Shown in pieces: positions 28,320 through 37,597 of a stretch of DNA of 64,000 nt. Within the stretch, counting starts at the first letter, position 1; each line of letters begins with the position of its first letter. Source of the DNA: Lewinellaceae bacterium. Its GTDB lineage: Bacteria > Bacteroidota > Bacteroidia > Chitinophagales > Saprospiraceae. Made by a program: the position numbers and the translations under genes. Where the stretch lies: the NCBI GenBank assembly GCA_020636405.1, contig JACJXW010000005.1:62001-126000 (forward strand). Direction: 5' to 3'. The notes beneath the pieces are model-generated. The model was given only the letters and a program-made list of their open reading frames with translations. It ran no database searches and was not told the DNA's origin.

Positions 28320-29210
28320 CTACCCATACCGTTCCCGCTCCCGTTCCAGCAACTTCAGGAACCGGGGAGGAGGAGGTATTTCCACAACCACTGGCTCGTT
28401 GGCCGCCGGATGGGTGAATTCCAGCCTGCAGGCGCAGAGGAATAGCCCCTTGCCGAGAATGGTCTGTTGCTTGCCGGCGTAGGCTTTGTCACCGACGATC
28501 AGGTGGCCGTTTCCCTGCAGGTGGATGCGCAGTTGGTGGGTCCTGCCGGTAACCGGGCGGAGCCTGGCCAGCGACAGGTGTTTGAAAACGCGAGAGGGAG
28601 CTACCTCTACGGTTTCGAATTTTGTCACGGCCTCTTTTCCCTGTATAGGGGCGTCGATGATACCCTTTTCCGGTAGTTTGCCATGGACGACTGCAACGTA
28701 TTCTTTCCGGACGGCATTCTGCTCGAAGGCCCGGCTCAGGCTGATCAGCGCGCTCTTGGTTTTGGCGAGTAGCACCAACCCCCGGGTCGGCACGTCGATG
28801 CGGTGCACCGCTACCGGGCGGGGCAGGGCGTCAGGTTGGCCGCTGGGCTTTAACGCCCCGGCTACGGCATTTTCCAGGGTTTTGATCCGGTTGCCGTTGA
28901 CGGCGATGCCGGCGGGCTTGTTGGCCACCAGCAGGTAGTCGTCCTCGTAGAGGATCTCCAGTTCCATATCAAAATCCCTGGCCTGTTGCAAGCCGGCGCC
29001 CTGTAGCTCGAGCTGGTCTCCTTTCCGCACAATGGCTTCCATTCGGGCAGGTTTTCCGTTGTGCAGCAGGCGCCCGCCGGCGATGGCCTTTTTGACGGCC
29101 GTTTTGCTGCCCAGCAGGGGGAAGGCCCGGCGGCAATAGTCGATGAGGCGGGTGTTGGGCGCTACGTCCTTCACCTGGTGAGCAGTGTGTTGTGGTCTCT
29201 TTCGTGGCAT
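28320..29210 (-). CDS. RluA-family RNA pseudouridine synthase
   Basis: About 296 residues from the ATG at 29210 (an earlier ATG at 29243 is possible). An S4-like RNA-binding domain (residues about 15-80; GSKTAVKKAIAGGRLLHNG) precedes the catalytic domain. The catalytic Asp139 lies in HRIDVPTRGLVLLAKT, where most RluA proteins have HRLDxxTSG; the Asp and Arg are kept. The GRTHQLRIHLQGNGHLIVGD motif is clear. It isomerises uridine in rRNA or tRNA; the exact site is not inferable. The gene ends against a 15-unit tandem repeat. Confidence 0.88.
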   Translation of the reverse strand: MPRKRPQHTAHQVKDVAPNTRLIDYCRRAFPLLGSKTAVKKAIAGGRLLHNGKPARMEAIVRKGDQLELQGAGLQQARDFDMELEILYEDDYLLVANKPAGIAVNGNRIKTLENAVAGALKPSGQPDALPRPVAVHRIDVPTRGLVLLAKTKSALISLSRAFEQNAVRKEYVAVVHGKLPEKGIIDAPIQGKEAVTKFETVEVAPSRVFKHLSLARLRPVTGRTHQLRIHLQGNGHLIVGDKAYAGKQQTILGKGLFLCACRLEFTHPAANEPVVVEIPPPPRFLKLLERERERYG

Positions 29211-29335
29211 GGTGGGAGAAGATAGGGATTTTTTTGGGAACACAGATGTTGCGCCTTACGGTTAAAATCCTTAAGTTTATTTCTATCTGGTCAAGGTAAA
29301 ACTCATTGGAAACTAAATAACTAAATTCGACGTTT

Positions 29336-29686
29336 TTGCCCCCAAAAGCCCACCGTGGCCGTTTTCAGGCCCAGGGAGATGGACTGGAAGAATCTGAATC
29401 CTGGAGTCAAGATGAGCCATTAACTAAAAGTAATGCTCTGGAATTGCTCGGAAAACTAAAAGGCAAACTTAAACCTGCGGATGTTGAAAAACGAAAAAAG
29501 TCGTTTGAGAAAGCAAAAAGGATGATTGAGGATGCAGAAGGGGGCATAGATGCCGTAAAAAAGCGAAGTTTTTATGACGATAGAAAACGCCGGGATATCC
29601 GAGTGGATGTGGAAATCCTGGGAGGAAAAGCTTTTGTTACGATCATAATTATCATTATTTTATTAGCAGCATGGAAAATTCTTTAA
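29336..29686 (+). CDS. Unknown small protein with C-terminal membrane anchor
   Basis: 116 codons if read from the TTG at 29336, the only start in frame before codon 60; a stop lies 15 bases upstream, so the start is doubtful. The protein is polar and charged (LELLGKLKGKLKPADVEKRK, then helices rich in K and E) and ends in a hydrophobic run (AFVTIIIIIILLAAW) that could span a membrane, making it a tail-anchored protein. It overlaps the next gene by 16 bases, so the two are probably translationally coupled. I recognise no family. Confidence 0.45.
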   Translation: MPPKAHRGRFQAQGDGLEESESWSQDEPLTKSNALELLGKLKGKLKPADVEKRKKSFEKAKRMIEDAEGGIDAVKKRSFYDDRKRRDIRVDVEILGGKAFVTIIIIIILLAAWKIL

Positions 29687-30120
29687 CACAACCAAAATAT
29701 CTCTTCCCTACTTTTTTAGCAGACAAAAAAGTATTTAATCTGGCCGAAGCCTACTGGCGCCGAATGATCACAGCCATCGCAGAGGAGGCCGGCGTCCCGT
29801 CGCATTCCTATATTAACCATTTCGACAGCAAGGGGCGAAAGGAGTACGACGCTAACCCCATCTTCGACGCTTTTTTCCCATCGCTCTACAAAGCCGTCCG
29901 CATCATTCAGGAGGAACCCGAGGCCGGCGCGCCCGATATTGCCGCCTGGATGGATTCCATAGATTTGTTTGAAGGCAAAACACCTGTTCCGGAACTGGTG
30001 ATCGCACTGGCACTGTCGAAAGAGACTGCGGCTGACGCCCGCGAACTGGCCCGGCAGTGGATCGTGGAACGGCATTCGGCAGCAGAGATGCAGCAGTTGA
30101 TTTCCAGGAGGTATCGTTAA
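29671..30120 (+). CDS. Unknown 149-residue protein, coupled to the small membrane protein
   Basis: Begins MENSLTQPKYLFPTFLADKK and is mainly helical and acidic, without a signal peptide or membrane segment. It overlaps the preceding gene by 16 bases (ATG at 29671, stop of the first at 29686). The C-terminal third (SKETAADARELARQWIVERH) looks like a regular helix. No family or motif recognised. The pair stands apart from its neighbours in style and could be a two-component accessory module. Confidence 0.6.
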   Translation: MENSLTQPKYLFPTFLADKKVFNLAEAYWRRMITAIAEEAGVPSHSYINHFDSKGRKEYDANPIFDAFFPSLYKAVRIIQEEPEAGAPDIAAWMDSIDLFEGKTPVPELVIALALSKETAADARELARQWIVERHSAAEMQQLISRRYR

Positions 30121-30291
30121 GGCCAAGCTCCCTGGCAAAACTGGAAGCGGCTCCGGGGCTGAAATCATCAGCGTACCGGATAACCCCGGTAATAATAGGG
30201 AAGAGTGGCAGAAGATGCCGGTTGGTAGTTGATATAAATTAAGTTCAAAAAGAAAAGCATTCCCTCACGGCGCCAAAGGAACCCCCAAGTG

Positions 30292-32181
30292 CTACAGACG
30301 CCGGGCAACCCGAAAACCTATGCCATCGTTTCGTTCTATTGGGAGGATCCTGTAGCGGTAGGATGACTGGTAGATATAGGCATATTGGGACCAGGATCCA
30401 CCACGAACTACTCGAAAACTACCATCCATTGGGCCGACAGGGTCTTTGACTCCTTCTCTAATTTGATAAGAACTTTGTTCTTCTTCACTCCACCAGTCCC
30501 AGCACCACTCTAATACATTACCGCTCATGTCGTAAAGTCCCAGGGCATTGGGTGCGAACTCCCGTACGCCAGTAGTGGAGCCCCGGCCCTTTCCCGTTAC
30601 ATACCAGTCCGGATTGTATTTTTCATTGTAGGGGTGGCTGGCGTCGAAATTTATTTCTGCCGGGTTGGCTACGTCCTTTCCATTGCCAAAACGGACTTTC
30701 CTGCCGCCTTCTCTGGCAGCGTACTCCCACTCCGCCTCTGTGGGCAGGCGAAAGCCGTTCTTGCTCCAGTCGGCCGTCACAGTGTCGCCTTCGGTGGTAT
30801 ATACCTTTTCCAGTTTCATGCCCTCGGCCGAGCTGAGCCGTTCTGTCAGCCAATTGCAGTATTTCACGGCCTCGTACCAGTTGACGTTGATCACTGGCTT
30901 GTCGCCTCTGCCAAAGCCGGAATCGCCCGGTAGGTCCCGGCTGGTGGACAGGCAGAACAGGCCGTACTGCCAGAAGGACACCGGAGTGGCAGCCAGCAAA
31001 AAGCTGCTTACAGAAACTTCATGTGCCGGTTTTTCATCAGGGTAGGCTTCTTCGATACCCATTTGAAAGGGTCCTTCTTCAATGACGCACATTTCGGGAA
31101 AATGGCGGACTTCAAGTTTTTGGAACAGAGCGGGGTTCCAATCTCTCAGCTGTACTTCAATCTTGCCTTTGTTCTGCCACTTGCGGCTGGCCATTTCCAG
31201 CAACTTTGGGATCTTCTCATCTGGTGCTTCACCCATCTTTTGGACGAATTCCAGGCTTTCTTTGAAAAAATCCCGCTGGCCAGTTTGCAGGAAAAAGTAA
31301 GGTAGTTCCAGCGCCTGCTCCCTCAGAATATCATGATAAATGCCCTCCCGGGAAGCAATCCACAGCTTATCCAAGGATTCCGGGTATTTTAGGTTCTTGA
31401 CCAGAGCATGCGCGGTATCAAAGGCCAGGTGAAAACGCTCCTGTTTTTGCTTTTCATAGCGCTCCTGGTCATCTTTCATCTGCTCGCGAACGGCGTCCGG
31501 AATTTTCTGCATACCTTTTTCGCCGGCCAGGATGGTTGCGATATCTGTCTCGCTGAAGGAAGCCAGGAAACCGATCTCTCGTTCTTTGGTTTCTACGATG
31601 CGGCGGGCCCGCTGCCCCGGCGCATCCGAGTCGAAGTATTTTTTGCGGATGATGGGCGCCAGGGCGTCATGGGCCAGGCGGGCGGCGCGGCGGCCCTGCT
31701 CTACCGGGTTGGTGAGCAGGAAAAGGCGCTGCAAGGCGGTTTTCAGCTCCAGGATGCGAGGGATGTGGGCGTAGCGTTCCTGCAATGCTTCATCGGGCAG
31801 CTCGTCGGCCGTGGCGCGGGCGGTGGTATAGCCCATGAGCACATCCAGCGCCAGGCCGCTTTCCACCGCTTCGGGGAACTGTTTCCTCAGCTCTTCCAGT
31901 TGGGTGTCCAGCAGGGCGTCGAGGCTGGATTGCCGCAGGGGGGCGTACAGGCCGTGGGTGAACGGCGCCTCCCCGTCCTGAGCTTCGTCGTTGCGGGCGG
32001 CGTCCCACATTTTGCGGAGCAGGATCTGGAGCAGAGGGGCGATGTTGGACGCAGAATCCCGCAGGATGTCGTCGGCGATGGCCTCCGGCAGGCCCGCCTC
32101 GATGCGCAGGTGGTACCTGCGTTGCAGGTGAGGGGTATTGGCCACGCCGGTAATGGCCTCGATTTTGTCGATGGATGGCAT
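30292..32181 (-). CDS. Truncated STAND NTPase C-terminal part fused to FGE-sulfatase-like domain
   Basis: 629 residues from the ATG at 32181 (an upstream TTG at 32214 is less likely). Residues about 1-260 match the helical region that follows the P-loop in nSTAND1-type proteins of Bacteroidota (LRIEAGLPEAIADDIL, SNIAPLLQILLRKMWDAA), but the P-loop and any N-terminal effector are missing. Residues about 370-629 form an FGE/SUMF1-like C-lectin fold (GFRLPTEAEWEYAAREGG, GNVLEWCWDWW, VVRGGSW). The active-site Cys pair expected just after RGGSW is replaced (SQYAYIYQSSYRYR), so formylglycine formation is not expected. It may be a binding domain of a former conflict-type sensor. The start is cut by the divergent gene. 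Confidence 0.75.
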   Translation of the reverse strand: MPSIDKIEAITGVANTPHLQRRYHLRIEAGLPEAIADDILRDSASNIAPLLQILLRKMWDAARNDEAQDGEAPFTHGLYAPLRQSSLDALLDTQLEELRKQFPEAVESGLALDVLMGYTTARATADELPDEALQERYAHIPRILELKTALQRLFLLTNPVEQGRRAARLAHDALAPIIRKKYFDSDAPGQRARRIVETKEREIGFLASFSETDIATILAGEKGMQKIPDAVREQMKDDQERYEKQKQERFHLAFDTAHALVKNLKYPESLDKLWIASREGIYHDILREQALELPYFFLQTGQRDFFKESLEFVQKMGEAPDEKIPKLLEMASRKWQNKGKIEVQLRDWNPALFQKLEVRHFPEMCVIEEGPFQMGIEEAYPDEKPAHEVSVSSFLLAATPVSFWQYGLFCLSTSRDLPGDSGFGRGDKPVINVNWYEAVKYCNWLTERLSSAEGMKLEKVYTTEGDTVTADWSKNGFRLPTEAEWEYAAREGGRKVRFGNGKDVANPAEINFDASHPYNEKYNPDWYVTGKGRGSTTGVREFAPNALGLYDMSGNVLEWCWDWWSEEEQSSYQIREGVKDPVGPMDGSFRVVRGGSWSQYAYIYQSSYRYRILPIERNDGIGFRVARRL

Positions 32182-32226
32182 ACGGGGCTCTATCTTTTTG
32201 GGTTTCAACAACAATTTAAGAAAAAA

Positions 32227-32255
32227 TTGTATTCCGCCATTATTCCGTACTTTAG
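32227..32255 (+). promoter_or_regulatory. Candidate promoter for the 32271 membrane-protein gene
   Basis: TTG at 32227-32229, 18 bases, then TACTTTAG at 32248-32255, close to TAnnTTTG. A start near 32262 would leave about 9 bases before the ATG. Confidence 0.35.
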
Positions 32256-32270
32256 CATAAACCGCAATAT

Positions 32271-33578
32271 ATGGAAGAACGCTCCTCCTCCCGCCTGTCC
32301 GAATGGCTGGACCGCCTGGCCCTCGAGAGCTGGCAGTTGGAATTGGTCATTTCCGGTTTTGCCATCTTTTTGCTGATCGGCATCTATGGGCCGTTAGATG
32401 ACTTGGGTATTGCATTAGCACGAAGTGGAATGAGCCAGCGCCTCCTGGTCGGCCTGGGCCTGGCTCTGGGCATTCTGACTGCTGCCTGGTTCATCCTCCT
32501 GGTCAACCTGGGAATCCATGTTCTGTTCCGGGGATTGTGGATCAGCGCCATCGGCCTGCGCTCGGTTTCCGATGACATCGACTTTGAATCGCTTCGGTTT
32601 ACGCCCCGTTTCGACCGCTTCCTGCAACGGCACGTCGGGAGCTTCGACCGCTACATCGAACGGCTGGAGAAGATCTGCAGTATTCTGTTCGCCTTTACCT
32701 TCCTCATCCTTTTTATGTTGCTGGCCGTTGCCGGAGTATTTGCCCTGTTTGGGTTGAGCTATTTGTTGTGGGAGTGGCTGGGGTTGAGGGGCAAACCCTT
32801 TTTCGCCATTTTTAATATCCTCATCCTGGCAGGGGGACTGCTGTACTTTATTGACTTCCTATCGTTGGGCTACCTCAAGAGAGTCCGATGGCTGGCGCCC
32901 TTTTATTATCCCATCTACCGGTTTTTCAGCCTCGTAACTTTTGCGCGCCTCTATCGCCCACTGTATTACAACCTGATCGATAACCGCTTTGGGCGCGGGG
33001 TGGGCTTTTTGCTACTGCCCTACATCATTGTCCTGATTGTTGGCTCCTCCCTGAAATTCGTTTCTGATGCGTACTTTCCCGAGTCTCCTCCCGCCCATAC
33101 CGTTCTGAAAACGGATTATTATGACGATCAAAGGCCGGAAGGCGCGATAGTGGAATCACCGTGCATTCCCTCTCGTTTTGTCGGGAACGGGTTTCTGGAA
33201 TTGTTCATTCCCTACCTGCCGGCAAAGGACGATAAGAACATAGAGGTCAATTGCCCGGGACTGGAAGTGGCCAACTTCACCGGGCTGACCCTGGAAGGCA
33301 GCATCACCATACAAAGAAACAGAAACGGTTTCAACACAGATTCCATCCTGCTGTGCATGGGCAACCTGCATCAGGTACACGTGGATGACAGCCTGTTCGC
33401 TTCCCCTTCTTTCCGGTTTTACACCCACCCGCAACGCCAGGCCAACGGCCTGCTGGCCATATTCGATGTCCAGCACCTAACGCGGGGAGAGCACCTCCTG
33501 CGGGTAGAAACGCGGCGCCTGCGCGAGGATTCCCTCGTATGGGAACAGGCGGCGTATATACCGTTCTGGAAAGAGTGA
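32271..33578 (+). CDS. Polytopic membrane protein of unknown function
   Basis: A 435-residue protein with about six transmembrane segments: roughly residues 25-42, 58-78, 143-170, 181-200 and 243-262 are hydrophobic. The C-terminal 165 residues are soluble and probably outside the cytoplasm. There is no enzyme motif I recognise. It is divergent from the STAND-FGE gene with about 90 bases between them, and its presence there truncates that gene, so it may mark an insertion or rearrangement boundary. It is followed by a repeat-containing region (33603-33779). Confidence 0.7.
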   Translation: MEERSSSRLSEWLDRLALESWQLELVISGFAIFLLIGIYGPLDDLGIALARSGMSQRLLVGLGLALGILTAAWFILLVNLGIHVLFRGLWISAIGLRSVSDDIDFESLRFTPRFDRFLQRHVGSFDRYIERLEKICSILFAFTFLILFMLLAVAGVFALFGLSYLLWEWLGLRGKPFFAIFNILILAGGLLYFIDFLSLGYLKRVRWLAPFYYPIYRFFSLVTFARLYRPLYYNLIDNRFGRGVGFLLLPYIIVLIVGSSLKFVSDAYFPESPPAHTVLKTDYYDDQRPEGAIVESPCIPSRFVGNGFLELFIPYLPAKDDKNIEVNCPGLEVANFTGLTLEGSITIQRNRNGFNTDSILLCMGNLHQVHVDDSLFASPSFRFYTHPQRQANGLLAIFDVQHLTRGEHLLRVETRRLREDSLVWEQAAYIPFWKE

Positions 33579-33602
33579 CGAGCCGGCAGGTATAGGATCG
33601 AT

Positions 33603-33779
33603 GTGATTTCTGATGTTTGATTATTGACGGTCGATTTTTGATGTAGGGCAAACCGAAGGGCGGCTATGAAAGAGCGGCCCCCAATGAGCCCCATCAAAAA
33701 TCGCATATCGAACGTCAGAAATCGTACATTTCTCAGTAATCAAAAGTGCTGTATAATCTGCCTGATATTTTGCACACCC
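33603..33779 (-). repeat. Dispersed repeat, copy in inverted orientation
   Basis: The reverse complement of this segment aligns with 54889-55030: both contain AATATCAGGCAGATTATAC, TGCGATTTTTGATGGGGCTC and CCCTACATC, with an extra 20-base repeat unit here. The two copies face each other across the 21 kb that holds the PUFA synthase locus. Confidence 0.65.
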
Positions 33780-33828
33780 TACCCTCACAGAGCTCCGGTT
33801 GGCTGGCTCCCCCCTCCCATATCAAATG

Positions 33829-36699
33829 TTATTCTTTCTTCAGGGGGTCTTCCCGAATAACCAGCGTGCTTTTCCACGTTTCGCTTCCGATCCGGAGCTC
33901 CAGGTTATAGACGCCCGGCCCGGCAATGGGCAGGCCGAGCTCGTCGTCGATGCCGAAGCGTAGGTAGCCCTCCCGCAGTTCGTTCACAATGGCCCGTCGT
34001 TCGCGCGGTGTTTTTGCTTTCTGAAAATCGCGGTACATGCTCTTGAGCCGGGAATAGTCGTAAACGGCCAGAAGCTGTTGAAAAATACTATCCACCTCGG
34101 CATATTCCGCCTCGGTATAGGCGTTAACGTCAAATTCCAGATCCCAGTAATAGCGGTGGATGCCGGCCTTTTGCTCCAGTTTCGCGGTGCGTTTATATTT
34201 CCCGTCGCGGCTGCGGATCTCCAGAGTTGCTTCTTCCTCTCCGTCCTGGCCGATATAATAGGTGACGGCCGCCCGGTTGTTGAAGGCGGCGCGCGGCAGG
34301 CCTCCGGTATTTTCGATCGTCGCCGGGTTTTCGCCCGCAAACCAGAAATGGCCACGCTGGCCGCCGCGGCTGGTGTTTTCCCAGAGGGTGGCGGGGCGCT
34401 GCCGGAAAAGATGGCCTTTTCCTTGTTGCAGCCGGCTGGTGAGCTGTTGCAAGGGAGTGATGTCGTCCATGATCCAGAGGCTGCGCCCGTGGGTGCCGGC
34501 GATGAGGTCGTTGTCGCGCGGGTGGATGAGCAGGTCGTAAACGGAAACGGTGGGCAGGCCCGGCATGAAGCGCATCCAGCTCTTACCGCCGTCGATGGAA
34601 GCCCAGATGCCGGTTTCGGTCCCCAGGAACAACAGGTTGGGATTGCGCGGGTCTTCCCGGACCACCCGAACGACCTCGGTTTCCGGCAGGGTACTGCCGA
34701 TATCTGTCCAGGATTGGCCGAAGTCGTCGGTGCGGAAGGCCCAGGGGGCAAGCTGTCCGCTGCGGTGGCCGTCGAAACATACGTAGGCCCGGCCTTCCTG
34801 GTGGTGGGAGGCCTCCACTCGGCTTACCCAAATACCTTCCGGCACGCCGGGAATGGCATTCCTGGCGTTGTGCCAGTTCTGGCCGCCGTCGCGGGTCAGC
34901 TGCACGTTGCCGTCGTCGGTGCCGGCCCAGAGGACGGCGGGGTTGAGGGGAGACTCGGAAAAAGTATAGATGCTGCAGTGCGTCTCCGCACCCGTATTGT
35001 CGGGCGTGATGCCTCCGCTTTTTCCCTTTGCCGTTTTTTCGGGGCTGGCGGTAGAAAGGTCGGGGCTGATGATCGTCCAACTGGCGCCCTGGTCGGTCGA
35101 CAGGAAAAGGTAGTTGCCGCCGGCAAAAAGAGTGTGCGGGTCGTGTTTGGACATCACCAGGGGCGCCGTCCAGTTGAAGCGGAATTCCCGGCCGGTCCGT
35201 TGCAGGCTATCGGGCACGGCGGCTTCGTAATTCGAAATGTTGTCCATTGTGGGTTGAATGCGTTCCATCTCATAGGTTACCACATCGTAGCGGAAGCTGC
35301 TGCCGTTCTCCATTTCGGTGAACAGGGTGCGCCAATCGGTGGGGTCGGGCTGTATGAACTGCCCGTCGCCCCAGTGTAGTTTCCAGTTGGAATCGTTGAG
35401 GATGCCGCGGGCGTCGCGGCTGAAGCTGGCCACCCCGTAGGTGCCGTTGTCCTGCAGGCCGCCGTACACGTAGTAGGGGTCGCGCCAGTCGGCCCCGATG
35501 CGGTAGAACTGGCCGATGGGAAGGTTGTCGAACAGGATGAAGTGCTTTCCGTGGTCATGGGTGAGGGAGGCGCCCTTATCGGCGCCCAGGTAGTACCTGT
35601 CCGGATGGACGGGGTCGATCCACATGGAGTGGAAATCGCCGTGCACTTCCTGGTCCTTGCTGCCGTTGTTGAGTGTTTTGCCGCCGTCGGAAGACACCAT
35701 GAAGCGGGTCGTCAGCACGTACACCTTCTTATCGTCGGCGGGATTGATGCGTACCTGGCTGTAGTAGAAGGGGCGGTTGTTGTAGGTGTTGACATAGCGC
35801 CAGCTTTTCCCTCCGTCTTCCGTGCGGTACAGGCCCGACCCCGGTTTGGCCAGGGTGTCCGATTTCTCTGCTTCCACCAGGGCCATCAGGATATTGGGGT
35901 TTTTGCGGTAGATGGCCAGTCCGATGCGCCCCGTTTCACCGGGGGGCAGCCCTTTGGACAGCTTGGCCCAGCTCTTGCCGCCGTCCGTGGATTTGAAGAT
36001 GCCGCCGTTGGGCCCTCCGCTGTGGAACGTCCAGGGTTGGCGCAGGCGCTGGTAAAATGCAGCGTAGAGCACTTTGGGGTTTTGGGGGTCCATCACCAGG
36101 TCGGTGCAGCCCGTTTTACTGTCGTCGGGCAGGCCGTTGGTGAGCTTGGCCCAGGTCTTGCCGCCGTCGGTGGTTTTGAACAGCCCCCGTTCGCCGGCGT
36201 AGCTCCAGAGGTTGCCGATGGCCGCCACGTAGGCCGTGTTGGGGTCTTTCGGATGGGCCAGCACGCGGGCGATCTGGTAGGTGTTGGACAGGCCGAGGTG
36301 TTGGAAGGTCTTGCCGCCGTCCGTCGATCTGTAGATGCCGTTGCCCCAGGATACGCTGTTGCGGTTATTGGGTTCGCCGGTGCCCACCCAGAGGATGTCA
36401 GGGTTGGGCTGAAACAGGGCGATATCGCCGATGGAGGCCGTTTCGTAGCGGTCGAAGATGGGCGACCAGGTGGTGCCGGCGTTGTCGGACCGCCAGACGC
36501 CGCCGGAGGCCGTGGCCAGGAACACCCGGCGGAAGTCGGTTTCCACCGCTTCGATGTCCACGATACGGCCGCCCTGGTTGGCCGGGCCGATGTTGCGCCA
36601 GTGGAAGCCCTGGAGTAGGGCCTCGCCGGATACCTGGGCGGATAGGGGGCTATGGATGAAAGTCAGGCACAGGATAAGGGGAAGTAGGAGCCGCTTCAT
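33829..36699 (-). CDS. Secreted VPS10/sortilin-like BNR-repeat protein
   Basis: A 956-residue protein with a signal peptide (LLPLILCLTFIHSPLSAQ). Residues about 30-720 carry repeated BNR/Asp-box motifs (STDGGKTF, KTTDGGKTWAKL, RTEDGGKSW, STDQGASWTI) arranged as WD40-like beta-propellers of the VPS10 type. The last 180 residues are a C-terminal domain without a sorting motif that I recognise. In Bacteroidota such proteins are annotated as glycosyl hydrolases or photosystem-assembly-like; catalytic activity is not demonstrated by sequence. A candidate promoter precedes it. Confidence 0.85.
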   Translation of the reverse strand: MKRLLLPLILCLTFIHSPLSAQVSGEALLQGFHWRNIGPANQGGRIVDIEAVETDFRRVFLATASGGVWRSDNAGTTWSPIFDRYETASIGDIALFQPNPDILWVGTGEPNNRNSVSWGNGIYRSTDGGKTFQHLGLSNTYQIARVLAHPKDPNTAYVAAIGNLWSYAGERGLFKTTDGGKTWAKLTNGLPDDSKTGCTDLVMDPQNPKVLYAAFYQRLRQPWTFHSGGPNGGIFKSTDGGKSWAKLSKGLPPGETGRIGLAIYRKNPNILMALVEAEKSDTLAKPGSGLYRTEDGGKSWRYVNTYNNRPFYYSQVRINPADDKKVYVLTTRFMVSSDGGKTLNNGSKDQEVHGDFHSMWIDPVHPDRYYLGADKGASLTHDHGKHFILFDNLPIGQFYRIGADWRDPYYVYGGLQDNGTYGVASFSRDARGILNDSNWKLHWGDGQFIQPDPTDWRTLFTEMENGSSFRYDVVTYEMERIQPTMDNISNYEAAVPDSLQRTGREFRFNWTAPLVMSKHDPHTLFAGGNYLFLSTDQGASWTIISPDLSTASPEKTAKGKSGGITPDNTGAETHCSIYTFSESPLNPAVLWAGTDDGNVQLTRDGGQNWHNARNAIPGVPEGIWVSRVEASHHQEGRAYVCFDGHRSGQLAPWAFRTDDFGQSWTDIGSTLPETEVVRVVREDPRNPNLLFLGTETGIWASIDGGKSWMRFMPGLPTVSVYDLLIHPRDNDLIAGTHGRSLWIMDDITPLQQLTSRLQQGKGHLFRQRPATLWENTSRGGQRGHFWFAGENPATIENTGGLPRAAFNNRAAVTYYIGQDGEEEATLEIRSRDGKYKRTAKLEQKAGIHRYYWDLEFDVNAYTEAEYAEVDSIFQQLLAVYDYSRLKSMYRDFQKAKTPRERRAIVNELREGYLRFGIDDELGLPIAGPGVYNLELRIGSETWKSTLVIREDPLKKE

Positions 36700-36750
36700 G
36701 GTAATGTTGGTTTTTCTAAAAAAAAAGTGGCCCTTGGGCGGGCTCAGTAA

Positions 36751-36782
36751 CGAAAATACAGGAACTAATCAGAAATCGTAAA
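36751..36782 (-). promoter_or_regulatory. Candidate promoter for the BNR-repeat gene
   Basis: Read on the minus strand: TTTA (36782-36779), 20 bases, then TATTTTCG (36758-36751), one mismatch to TAnnTTTG. It ends 52 bases before the ATG. Confidence 0.3.
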
Positions 36783-36840
36783 CCATTTCAGTACTTTACG
36801 AAAGCTTAGAGCATGTTTGGAGCCCAAAACACAGCATAGG

Positions 36841-37485
36841 ATGGTACTGATCCTTTATTCCAGGCTGGAACAAAAGCTGGAGGAACACCGGTTCGACACC
36901 TTGCTCCAGCCGTTGCCTTCCGATATCCAACAGAAGATCCGGCGCTACCGGCGCTGGCAGGACGCCCACGCCTGCCTGTTTGGCAAACTCCTGCTGATCG
37001 AAGGGCTTCGCCGGTTAGGCCTGGGCGGCGCGGCCCTCCTCCATCAACTACAGTATACATCCTACGGCCGCCCTTTCCTGGCCGGGGTGGCCGACTTCAA
37101 CATTTCCCACTCCGGCGAGTATGTGGTTTGCGCCCTGAGTATCCATTACCGCCTGGGCATCGACATCGAAAAGATACAGCCCATCCACCTGCCTGATTTC
37201 CGGGGACAAATGACGGATATGGAATGGGATACCGTAAGCAAGGCCGACGACCCTCTCCAGGCATTCTACTATTACTGGACGCGCAAGGAGGCGGCGATCA
37301 AGGCGCACGGCCACGGCCTGAGCCTGCCCCTCAAGGAGGTGGTTATCGGAGAGGGGCAGGTGGTGATGGAGGGGAAGGGCTGGCCGTTGTATGAGGTGGA
37401 GTTGGCGGGCGGGTATGTGTGCCATTTGGTGGCGGATGGGCGGGTGGAGGAAGAGGAAATTAGGGTGGAGGAGGTGAATTTGTAA
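36841..37485 (+). CDS. pfaE: Sfp-type 4'-phosphopantetheinyl transferase (PfaE role)
   Basis: 214 residues from the ATG at 36841; the frame is open to a TTG at 36817. The Sfp signature is present: LGIDIEKIQ carries the Mg-binding Asp and Glu, and FYYYWTRKEAAIKAHGHGL carries the W-KEA-K block. It moves the phosphopantetheine arm from CoA to a conserved Ser of acyl carrier proteins. It lies 1.9 kb upstream of the PUFA synthase genes, whose three ACP domains need this modification, so it most likely serves them, as PfaE does in other organisms. The symbol is assigned by context, since Sfp-type enzymes are hard to tell apart. Confidence 0.88.
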   Translation: MVLILYSRLEQKLEEHRFDTLLQPLPSDIQQKIRRYRRWQDAHACLFGKLLLIEGLRRLGLGGAALLHQLQYTSYGRPFLAGVADFNISHSGEYVVCALSIHYRLGIDIEKIQPIHLPDFRGQMTDMEWDTVSKADDPLQAFYYYWTRKEAAIKAHGHGLSLPLKEVVIGEGQVVMEGKGWPLYEVELAGGYVCHLVADGRVEEEEIRVEEVNL

Positions 37486-37597
37486 TCGGATGGAAAATCA
37501 GGCATTGTTTGAGGTTAACCGGGGGGCTGTTCGGAATTCGCAGGTGCTTGAAAATCAGTACCCGTTTTTGAAAAAGCAGAGTTAATTGAATAGTCTC

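Noticed and set aside
28107..28445. ORFs of ESRIHESRIP and GFGIRDS type
   Set aside because: Translations of the tandem GAATCC array in several frames; no real protein.
30292..31200. FGE-like C-lectin domain as the variable protein of a diversity-generating retroelement
   Set aside because: No reverse transcriptase gene or template repeat is visible in the window.
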